Source of the DNA: Pseudooceanicola nanhaiensis
GTDB taxonomy: Bacteria; Pseudomonadota; Alphaproteobacteria; Rhodobacterales; Rhodobacteraceae
Length of the DNA stretch: 64,000 bases
Direction: 5' to 3'
NCBI RefSeq assembly: GCF_020171315.1
Contig: NZ_JAIUZP010000013.1
Location: 62,001 to 126,000, forward strand
Shown here: piece by piece, positions 1-9,092 of the stretch
Position numbering within the stretch: the stretch's first letter is position 1
Layout: every line of letters begins with the position of its first letter
Notes under the pieces: generated by a model
Seen by the model: only the letters and a program-made list of their open reading frames with translations
Told to the model about the DNA's origin: nothing
Databases searched by the model: none
Translations under genes and position numbers: made by a program

Positions 1-33
1 ACAGCTTCCGGGCGAATGAAACAGGGTGATCAT
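1..33 (-). CDS. Glutathione S-transferase, N-terminal fragment (runs off left edge)
   Basis: Read on the minus strand, an ATG at 33 follows a good ribosome binding site (AGGAGA, six bases upstream) and opens MITLFHSPGSC, cut by the window edge. This is the usual first beta strand of glutathione S-transferases, where the Ser or Cys after the Pro-Gly turn sits at the glutathione site. Only 11 codons are visible, so the family call rests on that short pattern plus the ribosome site. It lies downstream of, and in the same direction as, the LysR gene. The 128 bases between them show no convincing terminator. Confidence 0.55.
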   Translation of the reverse strand, partial: MITLFHSPGSC

Positions 34-161
34 GGGGCTCTCCTCTGCGCGACATGCGCAGGCCCGGCATACACCACGGCGGGCCGCCTGTCCGTAGCCG
101 TAGGCGCAGGGGCGGGCGTGCCGGGGTGCGGATCGGCCCCGGTGCCTGTGCGCGCGCCGCT

Positions 162-1040
162 TCAGGGCCGCGGGGTCAGGCTTTCGGCCTGCTGGAAGAA
201 GGCATCGACGATCTGGCCCGAGGTCTCGGTCAGGCTGAACACCGTCTCGTGGATCGTGAGCCCCCGCATCTCGGCAATCGGCAGACGGGCGACGCCGTCG
301 CTGCGGCTGGTGGAGCCCTGCCAGAGGAAGCCGATGCCAAGGCCGTTGGCCACCGCCTCGTAGAGCCCGTCGCGGGCGTCGAGGGTCAAGAAGGGCCGGG
401 GCGAGAGACCGGCGCGGGCGAACATCCGGTCCACCGCCCGTTGGGTTGAGGAGCCCGAGGCGCGGAAGATCAGCGGCTCGTCGCAGAGCATCTGGGCCGT
501 CACCTCCCCTACCCGGGCGAGGCGATGCCCCAACGGGGCAATGGCCACGACGCGGGCGGCGGCGAGGTGGGCGCGGCGGAAGCGGGGATCGGCGGGCACG
601 TCCGGCAGCACGCCGATGTCGCATTCATGGGTCAGCACCGCGCGGGTGATCTTGGCGTGCGATCCGGTTTCGACCTTCAGCGTCACGCCGGGATAGGCGC
701 GGTGGAAGGCCGCGACGAGCGCCATGCCCGGCATCGCATTGCCGAGGCCCACGATGATCTGCCCCTCGCGCAAGGAGGATCGGGAGAGCAGGAGGCGTTC
801 GGCCTCGGCCCGGGCCTCGGCCATGCGTTCCGCCGAATCGCAGAGTTGCAGGCAGAGATCTGTCGGCAGCAGCCGCCCCGATTCGCGCCGGAACAGGCGG
901 ATGCCGAATTCCTGTTCCAAACCACGCACTTGGGCGGAAATGTTGGGCTGCGTGACCGCGAGCGCCCGCGCGGCGGCGGCATAGGAGCCGCTCTCGGCCA
1001 CGGCCCGCACGGCATCCAGTCTTTGGGGGGAGAGGGCCAT
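162..1040 (-). CDS. LysR-family transcriptional regulator
   Basis: A 292-residue LysR-type regulator of normal length. The N-terminal winged helix-turn-helix covers about residues 5-65 (YAAAARALAVTQPNISAQVRGLE), followed by a linker helix and a periplasmic-binding-protein-like effector domain. The start is the ATG at 1040, because GGAG lies seven bases upstream; a TTG two codons earlier is in frame but worse placed. It is divergent from the phosphatase/ABC importer operon that begins at 1171, so it probably controls that operon and itself. A palindrome in the gap (1065-1081) fits a LysR site. The effector is unknown; a phosphorylated or organic-acid ligand is only inferred from the neighbours. 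Confidence 0.9.
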   Translation of the reverse strand: MALSPQRLDAVRAVAESGSYAAAARALAVTQPNISAQVRGLEQEFGIRLFRRESGRLLPTDLCLQLCDSAERMAEARAEAERLLLSRSSLREGQIIVGLGNAMPGMALVAAFHRAYPGVTLKVETGSHAKITRAVLTHECDIGVLPDVPADPRFRRAHLAAARVVAIAPLGHRLARVGEVTAQMLCDEPLIFRASGSSTQRAVDRMFARAGLSPRPFLTLDARDGLYEAVANGLGIGFLWQGSTSRSDGVARLPIAEMRGLTIHETVFSLTETSGQIVDAFFQQAESLTPRP

Positions 1041-1064
1041 TTGCAAACTCCGGCTTTGGTTTCC

Positions 1065-1081
1065 CCAAGGTCTAGCCTTGG
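1065..1081. promoter_or_regulatory. Candidate LysR operator (palindrome)
   Basis: CCAAGG-TCTAG-CCTTGG is a perfect inverted repeat of six-base arms around a five-base centre. It lies 24 bases upstream of the LysR ATG and 90 bases upstream of the divergent HAD gene. Position and symmetry suit an autoregulatory LysR-type site; the assignment is inference. Confidence 0.4.
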
Positions 1082-1170
1082 TTCGTGTCGGCCCTGTTAC
1101 AAAGCGCGGTCATTCCTCTCTCCAGCAGCGGGCGCAAGACGGCCCCTGCACAGACGCAGGAGAGACAGAC

Positions 1171-1926
1171 TTGGCCGCCGTCACGACATCGACCGTTCCG
1201 ACCACCCGACGCCTTGCAAAGCTTGACCCCCGAGCGGTGCAGGAGGCGCGGATCGTGCTGTGCGATCTGGACGGGTGCCTGATGTCCGAGGGGCGGCTCT
1301 TCGAGGAGACGGCGGAGTTCGTCGAAGGATGCGGCGACCGGCTCCGCGTCGTCTCGAACCGGTCCGACAGCACCGCCGCGGCCCTGTCCCGGCAGCTGTC
1401 GGACCTCGGCCTCTCCGTCCCGCCCGCGCATATCCTGATGGCGGGGGAATTCACGCTGCAGCATTTCGCGCGGCAGGGGCTGCGCCACCTGACGCTCTGC
1501 GCCGCACCGGTGCTGGTGGCGCGCGCCCGGGCGATGGGGCTGGTGCCCGACGCACGGGAGCCGGAGGCGGTGCTGCTGTGCCGCGATCCCGGTCAGAACG
1601 TCGATACGCTGGGCCCGCTGCTGGCGCAGTTGGCGCGCGGTGTGCCGCTCTGGGTCGCGAACGAGGATGTCTCGCATCCCGATCACGCGGGCCAGCCGGT
1701 GGCCGAGACCGGCGCGCTGCTGGCCGCGCTGCGGGCGATCCGCCCCGGGCTGGCGTGGCGCAGCCTTGGCAAACCCTATGCCCCGATGCTGACCCATGCG
1801 CTCGCCGAGGCCGGGCTGCGGGCCGAGGACGCGATCTTCGTGGGCGACAACGTGCAGACGGACGGGCGGGCCGCCTCGGCGGCGGGCATGTCCTTCATCC
1901 ATATCCACCGGAGGGCCGGACAATGA
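1171..1926 (+). CDS. HAD-superfamily phosphatase (NagD-like)
   Basis: A 251-residue haloacid-dehalogenase-type phosphohydrolase of the NagD/phosphoglycolate phosphatase kind. Motif I is DLDGCL, the first Asp being the expected nucleophile; motif II is SNRS; the motif III lysine is in GKPYAPM; motif IV is GDNVQTDGRA. I place the start at the TTG at 1171 because GGAGAG sits seven bases upstream. An in-frame TTG at 1078 would add 31 residues with no ribosome site. The stop overlaps the permease ATG (ATGA), so the phosphatase is translationally coupled to the importer. That suggests it removes phosphate from, or salvages a product of, the imported substrate. The substrate is not predictable from sequence. 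Confidence 0.85.
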   Translation: MAAVTTSTVPTTRRLAKLDPRAVQEARIVLCDLDGCLMSEGRLFEETAEFVEGCGDRLRVVSNRSDSTAAALSRQLSDLGLSVPPAHILMAGEFTLQHFARQGLRHLTLCAAPVLVARARAMGLVPDAREPEAVLLCRDPGQNVDTLGPLLAQLARGVPLWVANEDVSHPDHAGQPVAETGALLAALRAIRPGLAWRSLGKPYAPMLTHALAEAGLRAEDAIFVGDNVQTDGRAASAAGMSFIHIHRRAGQ

Positions 1927-2849
1927 TCCCCTACCTTCTCCGCCTCGTCGTGAAGGCGGCGGTGACACTCTTTGCCATCGTCACGGTGACCTTCGTGGCG
2001 ACCCGGCTGTCGGGCAACCCGATCGACACCTTCCTGGGCGAGGGGCTGACGGAAGAGGGACGGCAGGCGCTGATCAACTACTTCGAGCTCGACCGCTCGC
2101 TCTGGCATCAGTACCTCGCCTACCTGCGCGGCGTGCTGTCGGGGGAATTCGGCCTCAGCTTCGTGGACCGGCGCCCGGTGACCACGGTGGTGGCGGAACG
2201 GCTCTGGCCCTCGGGGCAGCTGCTGCTGGCCTCGGTCGCACTGACCGTCGCGGTTTCTCTGCCGCTTGGCGTGCTGGCGGCGGTCTACCGGCGCAGCTGG
2301 ATCGGATCGGCGGTCATGGTGGTGGCCTTCACCGGCTACGCGGTGCCCTCCTTCGTGCTGGCCATCGTCATGGTGCTGACCTTCTCCTACTGGCTGAACT
2401 GGCTGCCGGTAGTGGGCAACGGGACATGGGCGCATTTCATCATGCCGACCATCGCCATGTCCGGCGTCCTCGTCGCGGCCCTGACCCGCTTCACCCGCAA
2501 TGCCATGCTGGACGTGCTGGGGCAGGACTTCATCCGCACCGCCCGGGCCAAGGGCCTGCGCGAGACGCGGGTGGTGCTGAAACACGGGCTGGGGAATGCC
2601 TCGATCACCGTGATCTCGGTCATCGGGTTGCAGATCGCCGGTCTGGCCGCCGCCGGATCGGTGGTGGTGGAGAGCATCTTCTCCTGGCCGGGTGTCGGCC
2701 AGATGCTCGTCAATGCCGCGATCCTGCGCGACTACCCGGTGCTGCAGTTCGGCGTGATCGCCGTCGCCGTGGCCGTCGTCGCCATCAACATGCTCACAGA
2801 CATCGCCTATGCGCTCGCCGATCCGCGGATCCGGCTGGCCCGGGCCTGA
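1923..2849 (+). CDS. Dipeptide/opine-type ABC transporter permease (DppB-like)
   Basis: 308 residues, the usual length for DppB-type inner-membrane permeases. It has about six membrane segments and the inner-membrane component signature near the C-terminal half (FIRTARAKGLRETRVVLKHG), which contacts the ATPase. The start is the ATG overlapping the phosphatase stop. With the next gene it forms the heterodimeric channel of a peptide/opine/nickel (PepT) family importer. The family transports oligopeptides but also opines, glycosides and phosphorylated opines, so the substrate must be judged from the phosphatase and phosphoesterase neighbours. Confidence 0.93.
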   Translation: MIPYLLRLVVKAAVTLFAIVTVTFVATRLSGNPIDTFLGEGLTEEGRQALINYFELDRSLWHQYLAYLRGVLSGEFGLSFVDRRPVTTVVAERLWPSGQLLLASVALTVAVSLPLGVLAAVYRRSWIGSAVMVVAFTGYAVPSFVLAIVMVLTFSYWLNWLPVVGNGTWAHFIMPTIAMSGVLVAALTRFTRNAMLDVLGQDFIRTARAKGLRETRVVLKHGLGNASITVISVIGLQIAGLAAAGSVVVESIFSWPGVGQMLVNAAILRDYPVLQFGVIAVAVAVVAINMLTDIAYALADPRIRLARA

Positions 2850-2859
2850 GGAGAGAGAC

Positions 2860-3747
2860 ATGGCAAGCCTCGCCGATCCCATCCTGCGCCTGCGCCGCCG
2901 CACGTCCCGCAAAGGACAGGGTGCCGACATCATCCAGAAGATCGCCATGGTGCTGGCGGTGCTGCTGGTGGGGGCTGCGCTTTTCGCGCCACTGCTGACG
3001 CCCTTCGACCCGCTGCAGCAGAGCCTGCTGTCGCGGCTGCGCCCGCCGATGGGGTTCGACCGCTATGCGCCGGGCCATTTCGCGGGCACCGATGAATTGG
3101 GCCGCGACGTGCTGGCGCGCTCGCTTCACGGGCTGCGGCTGACGCTGGCGCTCGCCTTTGCGGGGGCCGTGATCGGGCTGGTGATCGGGGGGCTTCTGGG
3201 GCTGATCGCGGGCCTGCGCCGGGGCTGGGCCGAAGACGTGATCATGGCGCTGGTCGACATGCAGATCGCCATCCCCTTCACGCTGGTGGCGCTTCTGGTG
3301 CTGGCGCTGATGGGCTCCAGCCTGACGGTGCTGATCTTCGTCCTCGGCATCGCCGGCTGGGAGCAATATGCCCGCATCGTGCGCGGCGAGGTGCGAAGGA
3401 TCGCGGCGCAGCCCTACCTCGAGGCGGCGAAGACCGCCGGGGCCGGGCCCGTCTACACCGCATGGCGCCACGTGCTGCCCAACCTCGTCTCGCCGCTGGT
3501 GGTGCAGTTCACGCTGGCGCTGTCGAATATCGTCATCCTCGAAAGCACGCTCTCCTTCCTCGGCCTTGGCGTCCAGCCGCCGCAGCCCTCGCTGGGCTCG
3601 ATGGTGGGGCTGGGGCGCGACTACATGCCGACCGCGCCGTGGATCGTGCTGACCCCCGCCGCGCTGATCGTTCTGCTGACCTTCACCGTGCAAATCCTGG
3701 GCGACTGGTTGCGAGACCGCGCCGATGTCCGGCTGCGCGAACGCTGA
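2860..3747 (+). CDS. Dipeptide/opine-type ABC transporter permease (DppC-like)
   Basis: 295 residues. It carries the DppC N-terminal cytoplasmic segment, a first membrane helix near residues 25-45, the short GTDELGRDVLARSLHG motif typical of DppC proteins, and the ATPase-coupling loop (PYLEAAKTAGAGPVYTAWRHVLP). The ATG at 2860 follows GAGGAGAG. It lies 10 bases after the DppB-like gene and is presumably cotranscribed. A short hairpin (3762-3775, GCCGGT-CA-ACCGGC) lies between it and the binding-protein gene. Confidence 0.93.
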   Translation: MASLADPILRLRRRTSRKGQGADIIQKIAMVLAVLLVGAALFAPLLTPFDPLQQSLLSRLRPPMGFDRYAPGHFAGTDELGRDVLARSLHGLRLTLALAFAGAVIGLVIGGLLGLIAGLRRGWAEDVIMALVDMQIAIPFTLVALLVLALMGSSLTVLIFVLGIAGWEQYARIVRGEVRRIAAQPYLEAAKTAGAGPVYTAWRHVLPNLVSPLVVQFTLALSNIVILESTLSFLGLGVQPPQPSLGSMVGLGRDYMPTAPWIVLTPAALIVLLTFTVQILGDWLRDRADVRLRER

Positions 3748-3816
3748 TCCCTACACCAAGAGCCGGTCAACCGGCCCTCACCCAATATCCACCCTACCTT
3801 CAAACGGAGACATCCC

Positions 3817-5367
3817 ATGTTCCGCCTGATGCTGACCACCGCCCTTGCCGCGCTGCCGCTGGCTGCCGCCGCACAGGAGATCACCGTTGGCGCCGCCAAC
3901 GTCACCCCCTACGTCGATCCCGGCCGCGACCACTCCAACGTCGGTTCGCAGTTCTACTACAACACCTTCGACACGCTGATCGACCGCGACCACACCAAGC
4001 TGGCGCCCGAGTGGACCCCCGGCCTCGCCACCTCGTGGGAGCTGATCGACCCGACCACCATGGAGCTGAAGCTGCGCGAAGGCGTGAAGTTCCACAACGG
4101 CGACGAGATGACGGCCGATGACGTGGTCTTCTCGCTAAACCGGATGTTCCAGGCGACCTTCCCGCCCTACGTGGTGCGCGCCAAGGACCGGTTCGGCAAC
4201 TTCACCGGCGCCGAGAAGGTGGATGACTACACCATCCGCATCCACGCCGCCCGCGAAGAGCCGCTGTGGGAAACCCTCGTTTCGATGCAGCAGGCGATGA
4301 TCATCCCCGAGGCCTACACCAAGGCGCTGACCGGCGACCCGGACGTGGCCGAGGACAGCGACTTCGAGGCCTTCTCGCTTGCCCCCGTGGGCACCGGCCC
4401 CTACAAGATCGCCTCCTTCCAGCCCGGCGAGAAACTGGTCTGGGAACGGTTCGACGACTTCTGGGGCGAGGCCGCCCCGCTGGAGCGCGCCACCGTCGTC
4501 CAGATCGCCGAGACCGCCAGCCGCGTGACCGCGCTGAAGACCGGCGAGGCCGACATCATTACCAACGTGGCCCCCGACCAGCTGTCGCTGATCGACAAGG
4601 ACCCGAACATGAAGACCGAAGGCTCTGCCACCGCGCTCTTCCATGTCATGATCATGAACCAGAACCACCCCAAGCTGCAGGACCCGCGCATCCGTCAGGC
4701 GATGTCGCTGGCCATCGACCGCGACGCCCTGAACGAGGCGCTGTGGCTGGGCAAGGCGGTTGTCCCCTCGACCCACACGATGGCCGAGATGGGCGCGCTG
4801 CATCAGCCTGACCTCGTGACCTTCGAATACGATCCCGAGCGCGCCAAGGCGCTTCTGAAGGAAGCGGGCTACGACGGGTTCGAGATCACCTATGACACCG
4901 CCGCGACCTACTACACCAACGGCCTGCTGGCCGCGCAGGCGATCATGGAGATGTGGGCCGCTGTCGGCATCAACGGCCGGGTGAACGTGCAGGACCAGTG
5001 GTCCGGCAAGGACCCCGAGATGATGACGCGCAACTGGTCGAACCCGATGTACTTCGCCGACCCCTTCGGCTCCTTCGGCGTGATGTGGGCGCCCGGTGGC
5101 CCCTCGGAAAGCGAAGGCCGGTTCAACACCGACGCCGACTATGCCGAGAAATGGGAGCGCTTCCGCTTCTCCACCGACGTCGAGGCCCGCAAGGCCGCCT
5201 ACGTCGAGGTGATGGAAGAGATCAAGCAGGACCCGCCGGTTCTGCCGCTGTACCGCCCGTTCGAAAGCTGGGGCATGAAGAACGCGGTCAACTGGGCGCC
5301 GATGCCCGGCCATATCCCCTATGTTCTCGACTTCCGCGCCGGCAGCATCTCCCTCGCCGGGAGCTGA
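3817..5367 (+). CDS. ABC transporter substrate-binding protein, family 5
   Basis: 516 residues with a signal peptide (MFRLMLTTALAALPLAAAAQ, cleavage expected near residue 20). The rest is an SBP_bac_5 periplasmic receptor: an early YVDPGRDHSN segment, the family motif region WELIDPTTMELKLREGVKFHNGDEMTADDVVFS split across residues about 70-105, and a C-terminal lobe with LPLYRPFESWG. It supplies ligand specificity for the DppBC-like permease. The gene is followed by a strong stem-loop, as is common for receptors made in excess over their permeases. The ligand is unknown. Confidence 0.93.
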   Translation: MFRLMLTTALAALPLAAAAQEITVGAANVTPYVDPGRDHSNVGSQFYYNTFDTLIDRDHTKLAPEWTPGLATSWELIDPTTMELKLREGVKFHNGDEMTADDVVFSLNRMFQATFPPYVVRAKDRFGNFTGAEKVDDYTIRIHAAREEPLWETLVSMQQAMIIPEAYTKALTGDPDVAEDSDFEAFSLAPVGTGPYKIASFQPGEKLVWERFDDFWGEAAPLERATVVQIAETASRVTALKTGEADIITNVAPDQLSLIDKDPNMKTEGSATALFHVMIMNQNHPKLQDPRIRQAMSLAIDRDALNEALWLGKAVVPSTHTMAEMGALHQPDLVTFEYDPERAKALLKEAGYDGFEITYDTAATYYTNGLLAAQAIMEMWAAVGINGRVNVQDQWSGKDPEMMTRNWSNPMYFADPFGSFGVMWAPGGPSESEGRFNTDADYAEKWERFRFSTDVEARKAAYVEVMEEIKQDPPVLPLYRPFESWGMKNAVNWAPMPGHIPYVLDFRAGSISLAGS

Positions 5368-5374
5368 TCCAGCG

Positions 5375-5400
5375 GGGACCGGGCTTTGCGGCCCGGTCCC
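5375..5400. terminator. Stem-loop after the binding-protein gene
   Basis: GGGACCGGGC and GCCCGGTCCC form a perfect ten-base-pair stem with a six-base loop just after the receptor stop. There is no long T-run, so it may act as an attenuator or mRNA-stabilising hairpin and not as a full terminator. It separates the receptor from the phosphoesterase and ATPase genes. Confidence 0.6.
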
Positions 5401-5460
5401 ACCCCATGCGTTTGTCCCTTTTCCAGACCCCCTCACGGCACACCCTCCACGGAGACCGAC

Positions 5461-6306
5461 ATGACCCGGATCGCCATCGTCACCGACATCCACCACGGCG
5501 CCCCCTCGCACACCAAGCGCGGCGACACGGCGCTGGAGCTGCTCTCTGCCTTCGCGGAGTGGGCCAACGATCAGACACCGGACCTGGTGCTGGACCTCGG
5601 CGATCGCATTTCGGACGTGGACAGCCAGACCGATGCCCGGCTGGAACGCGAAGTGGCCGAGATCTTCGCCCGCATCGACGCCCCCGTGCACCATGTCTGC
5701 GGCAACCATGACCGCGACCACCTGAGCGTGGCGAAGAACGAGGCGATCCTCGATGCGCCGCTGGCATCCGAGGTGATCGACCTCGGCGCGTGGCAGCTGG
5801 CGCTGTGGCGGGCGGATTCGCGCATTCACCGCAACGTGCTGCGCCCCGGTTTCGACCTGCCCGAGACCGATCTGCTGTGGCTCTCGCGCATGGCGCAGCA
5901 GGCCGAGAAGCCGACGCTGCTGGCCTCTCATGTGCCGATCTCGGGTCACTCGCAGGTCGGTAATTACTACTTCCAGCGCACGCCGGGCCTCTCGACCTAT
6001 CCGCAGGCCGACCGCGCCCGCGCGGCGCTTGCACAGGCCCGCGTGCCCATGGCGGCGATCGCGGGGCACGTGCACTGGAACACGGTGACCACCGTGGACG
6101 GTATCCCGCACATGACCCAGCAGAGCCTGACCGAAAGCTTCACCACCGCCGGCGCACCCGCCCGCGCCTGGGGCATGCTGGAGCTGGGCGAGACGGTGCA
6201 TTGGCAGGTCTTCGGCGACGATCCCTTCGAGGCACGCCTCTCGCCCATGCGGCACCGCTGGACCCCGCCGCTGGCCCCGCTCTTTGCCGAGCTTGCGGCG
6301 GAGTGA
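5461..6306 (+). CDS. Calcineurin-like metallophosphoesterase
   Basis: 281 residues with all the expected metal-binding blocks of the calcineurin-like fold: DIHHG near the N-terminus, GDRISD, GNHD, ASHVP and AGHVHWN. The last is the GHxH block typical of cyclic and acyclic phosphodiesterases such as CpdA and GpdQ. No signal peptide is visible, so it should act in the cytoplasm after import. Sitting between the binding protein and the ATPase of the importer, it suggests that the imported molecule is a phosphodiester, cleaved here and then dephosphorylated by the HAD enzyme. Start at 5461, after GGAGACCGAC. Confidence 0.88.
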   Translation: MTRIAIVTDIHHGAPSHTKRGDTALELLSAFAEWANDQTPDLVLDLGDRISDVDSQTDARLEREVAEIFARIDAPVHHVCGNHDRDHLSVAKNEAILDAPLASEVIDLGAWQLALWRADSRIHRNVLRPGFDLPETDLLWLSRMAQQAEKPTLLASHVPISGHSQVGNYYFQRTPGLSTYPQADRARAALAQARVPMAAIAGHVHWNTVTTVDGIPHMTQQSLTESFTTAGAPARAWGMLELGETVHWQVFGDDPFEARLSPMRHRWTPPLAPLFAELAAE

Positions 6307-6311
6307 GCCCC

Positions 6312-7967
6312 ATGCTGCCCAATCCGCCCGTCCTCTCCGTCAAGGACCTGCGCGTCGCCTTCGGCTCGGTCGAGGCGGTGCACGGGTTGAGCTTCGACAT
6401 CCACCGCGGCGAGACGCTGGCCCTCGTGGGCGAGAGCGGCTCGGGCAAGAGCGCCACGGCGCTGTCGATCCTGCGGCTGATCGAGCGCGAGGGCGGGCGG
6501 ATCACCGGGGGCAGCATACGACTGGGCGGTGACCGCCCGGCCGAGATCACCGCGTTGCCGCCCGCTGCGCTGCGGGCAATCCGGGGCGACCGGATCGCGA
6601 TGGTGTTCCAGGAGCCGATGACCTCGCTCAACCCGGTGATGACCATCGGGGCGCAGATCGGCGAGACGCTGGCGCTGCACCGGGGCCTGCGGGGCCGCGC
6701 CGCCCGGGCCGAGGCCCGCGCCGCGCTGGAGCGGGTGAAGATCCCCGAGCCGGAGCAGCGGCTGGATCAATACCCCCATGAGCTTTCCGGCGGGTTGCGG
6801 CAGCGGGTGATGATCGCCATGGCGCTGATCTGCGAGCCCGATGTGCTGATCGCGGATGAGCCCACCACCGCGCTCGACGTCACCACGCAGGCCGAGATCC
6901 TCGCCCTGATCGCGGGGCTGCAACGGGACCTCGGGATGGCGGTGCTGTTCATCACTCATGACCTCGGCGTCGTGTCCGAGATCGCGGACCGGGTGGTGGT
7001 GCTGAAGGACGGCAATCTGGTGGAGGAGGGCCGCAAGGCCGATCTCTTCGCCGCGCCGAAATCGGAGTATGCGCGCGAACTGCTGGCCGCCACGCCGCGC
7101 CTCGGCGACGGATCGCCCGCGCCGTTGATCGGGGCCGAGCCGGTGCTGGAGGTGCGCGACGTGGTCACCACCTACGGCGGCGGCGGGCTCTTCTCCCGCA
7201 AGGCGCCGGTGGCGGCGGTGCGCGGTGTCTCCCTCACGCTGGGGCGGGGCGAGACGCTGGGGTTGGTGGGCGAAAGCGGCTGTGGCAAGTCCTCACTCGC
7301 CCGCACGGTGATGCGGCTGGTGGACCCGGCCTCGGGGCAGATCGACCTGCTGGGCACGCGGATCGAGGCCTTGGGGCCCGAGGCGCTGAAGCCGCACCGG
7401 GCGCAGATCCAGATGGTGTTCCAGGACCCATATGCCGCGCTCAACCCCCGCATGGCAATCCGCGATCTGGTGACCGAACCGGCCTACCTGCACGGCATGG
7501 TCGCCCCCGCCGGGCGCGACGCACTGGCGCGCGAGTTGCTGGAGCGTGTCGGCCTGCCGGCGGATGCGGCGGAGCGGTTCCCGCACCAGTTCTCGGGCGG
7601 GCAGCGGCAGCGGATCTGCATCGCGCGGGCACTCTCGGTGAAGCCGCAGATCATCGTCGCGGACGAGGCGGTCTCGGCGCTCGACGTCTCCAACGCGCGG
7701 CGGGTCACGGACCTGATGGCGCGCATCCAGCGCGAGGAGGGGGTCTCCTTCCTCTTCATCAGCCATGACATCGCCGTGGTGGAGCGGGTCAGCCACCGCA
7801 TCGCGGTGATGTACAAGGGTGAGATCGTGGAGCAGGGCGAGACGGCGCAGGTGCTTCATGCGCCGCGCCACGCCTATACCCGCCGCCTGCTGGCCGCCGT
7901 GCCGCGGGCCGAGGGGCTGGCGCTGCCCGTGGCGGGCGCGACCGAGGTGGCCACGATCCCCGCTTGA
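6312..7967 (+). CDS. Fused double ATPase of the peptide/opine ABC importer (DppD-DppF type)
   Basis: 551 residues containing two complete ABC ATPase domains in tandem. The first has Walker A GESGSGKS, signature LSGGLRQR and Walker [13 protein letters not shown]. The second, starting near residue 280, has [16 protein letters not shown] and [12 protein letters not shown]. Most dipeptide importers use two separate ATPase genes; single-chain fusions such as GsiA or YejF are a known variant. The start at 6312 lies five bases after the phosphoesterase stop. It completes the importer begun at 1923. Confidence 0.94.
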   Translation: MLPNPPVLSVKDLRVAFGSVEAVHGLSFDIHRGETLALVGESGSGKSATALSILRLIEREGGRITGGSIRLGGDRPAEITALPPAALRAIRGDRIAMVFQEPMTSLNPVMTIGAQIGETLALHRGLRGRAARAEARAALERVKIPEPEQRLDQYPHELSGGLRQRVMIAMALICEPDVLIADEPTTALDVTTQAEILALIAGLQRDLGMAVLFITHDLGVVSEIADRVVVLKDGNLVEEGRKADLFAAPKSEYARELLAATPRLGDGSPAPLIGAEPVLEVRDVVTTYGGGGLFSRKAPVAAVRGVSLTLGRGETLGLVGESGCGKSSLARTVMRLVDPASGQIDLLGTRIEALGPEALKPHRAQIQMVFQDPYAALNPRMAIRDLVTEPAYLHGMVAPAGRDALARELLERVGLPADAAERFPHQFSGGQRQRICIARALSVKPQIIVADEAVSALDVSNARRVTDLMARIQREEGVSFLFISHDIAVVERVSHRIAVMYKGEIVEQGETAQVLHAPRHAYTRRLLAAVPRAEGLALPVAGATEVATIPA

Positions 7968-8130
7968 GGTGGGGATTTCGACCCTGAACCGGCGCTTCGG
8001 GCCTGTGCCCCGGATGCGCCAGCCTGTGGCCATCGCCCGCGCGAGGCTTGCGCGGACGATCCTGCGCGACTACCCAGATCTCAGGCCCTGCGCCTTTCGG
8101 CGCGGGCGACGAGAGAGGGAGGCGGCGGCC

Positions 8131-8916
8131 TTGGCATCCTACAATCCGGTGGCGGCGGTCCTGCGCGGGCTCGACGTGTTGCAGGCGGTGAACGCCCATG
8201 ACCCGGCGGATCTCAAGACGATCCACGCGGCGACAGGCCATGACAAGGCGACGATCATCCGCATGCTGGAGACGCTGATCCACGCCGGCTACGTGGTGCA
8301 GGACCCCGAGAGCGGCGCCTATCTCGTCACCGGGCGGACCCTGCAGCTGAGCGCGGGCTACGACCGGGCGCGGCAGTTCGAACTGTTGCTGGCCCCCGCG
8401 CTGAAGGCCTTCCGGACCGAGGTCGGCTGGCCGTCGGATTTCGCCACGCTGGACGGGACCGAGATGATCGTGGTCGAGACCTCGCGCGACACCGGGCCGA
8501 TGTCCTTCAACCGGCGGCGCGGGTTCCGCGCGCCGGTGCTGCGCACCTCCATCGGGCGCGCCTACCTCGCCTTCTGCCCCGAGGCGAAACGCGCGGAGCT
8601 GATCGCGGCGCTGCGCCAGCGGGCCGAGGCAGGCGGCCCCGCCGTGCCGACGGATGCCGAGATCGCGGCGCTGGTCGATCAGGTGCGGGCCGAGGGCTAT
8701 GCCACGATGGACGAGGGCTATAGCAGCGACGAATACAACGGTTCCTTCTGGGCCGTTGCGGTGCCGGTCATGGCGGGGGATCGGATCTGGGGCGCGCTGA
8801 ACCTGATGATGCTGAAGCAGGCCACGACGCCGGAGCGGGTCCGCGAGGAACTGCTGCCGAAACTGAAAGCCGCCGCCGATGGTCTGGCGGCGGCCTTTGC
8901 GGAGGCCGGGGTCTGA
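8131..8916 (+). CDS. IclR-family transcriptional regulator
   Basis: 261 residues: N-terminal winged helix-turn-helix (about residues 1-70, with DKATIIRMLETLIHAGYV) and a C-terminal GAF-like effector domain. I choose the TTG at 8131 because GAGAGAGGGAGG precedes it, and because the resulting N-terminus (MASYNPVAAVLRGLDVL) matches the start of the second IclR gene at 22989 (MASYKPVNAALRVLDVL). It ends the phosphatase/ABC operon and could regulate it together with the LysR protein. The two IclR proteins in this window are clear paralogues. Confidence 0.88.
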   Translation: MASYNPVAAVLRGLDVLQAVNAHDPADLKTIHAATGHDKATIIRMLETLIHAGYVVQDPESGAYLVTGRTLQLSAGYDRARQFELLLAPALKAFRTEVGWPSDFATLDGTEMIVVETSRDTGPMSFNRRRGFRAPVLRTSIGRAYLAFCPEAKRAELIAALRQRAEAGGPAVPTDAEIAALVDQVRAEGYATMDEGYSSDEYNGSFWAVAVPVMAGDRIWGALNLMMLKQATTPERVREELLPKLKAAADGLAAAFAEAGV

Positions 8917-9092
8917 GGGCGATGTCCGAGACCGGTGTCCGAGGCCGGGGATTAAACCGAAGCCTTGGACGGTGGTCTGGTATCGGCTGCGCCCTTGGCA
9001 GGACCCAAGGGGCACGCCGGGTGCCGTGACCGTGGCCCCGAGGGGCCGGGCTGCGCCGGACGGGTGCCGGGCAGCGGGGCTTCCGCGGTCGC

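Noticed and set aside
8917-9092. Short repeats TGTCCGAG-ACCGG/TGTCCGAG-GCCGG between the convergent IclR and hydratase genes
   Set aside because: Only two short copies; no stable hairpin with a U-tract and no clear regulatory layout, so no feature is called.
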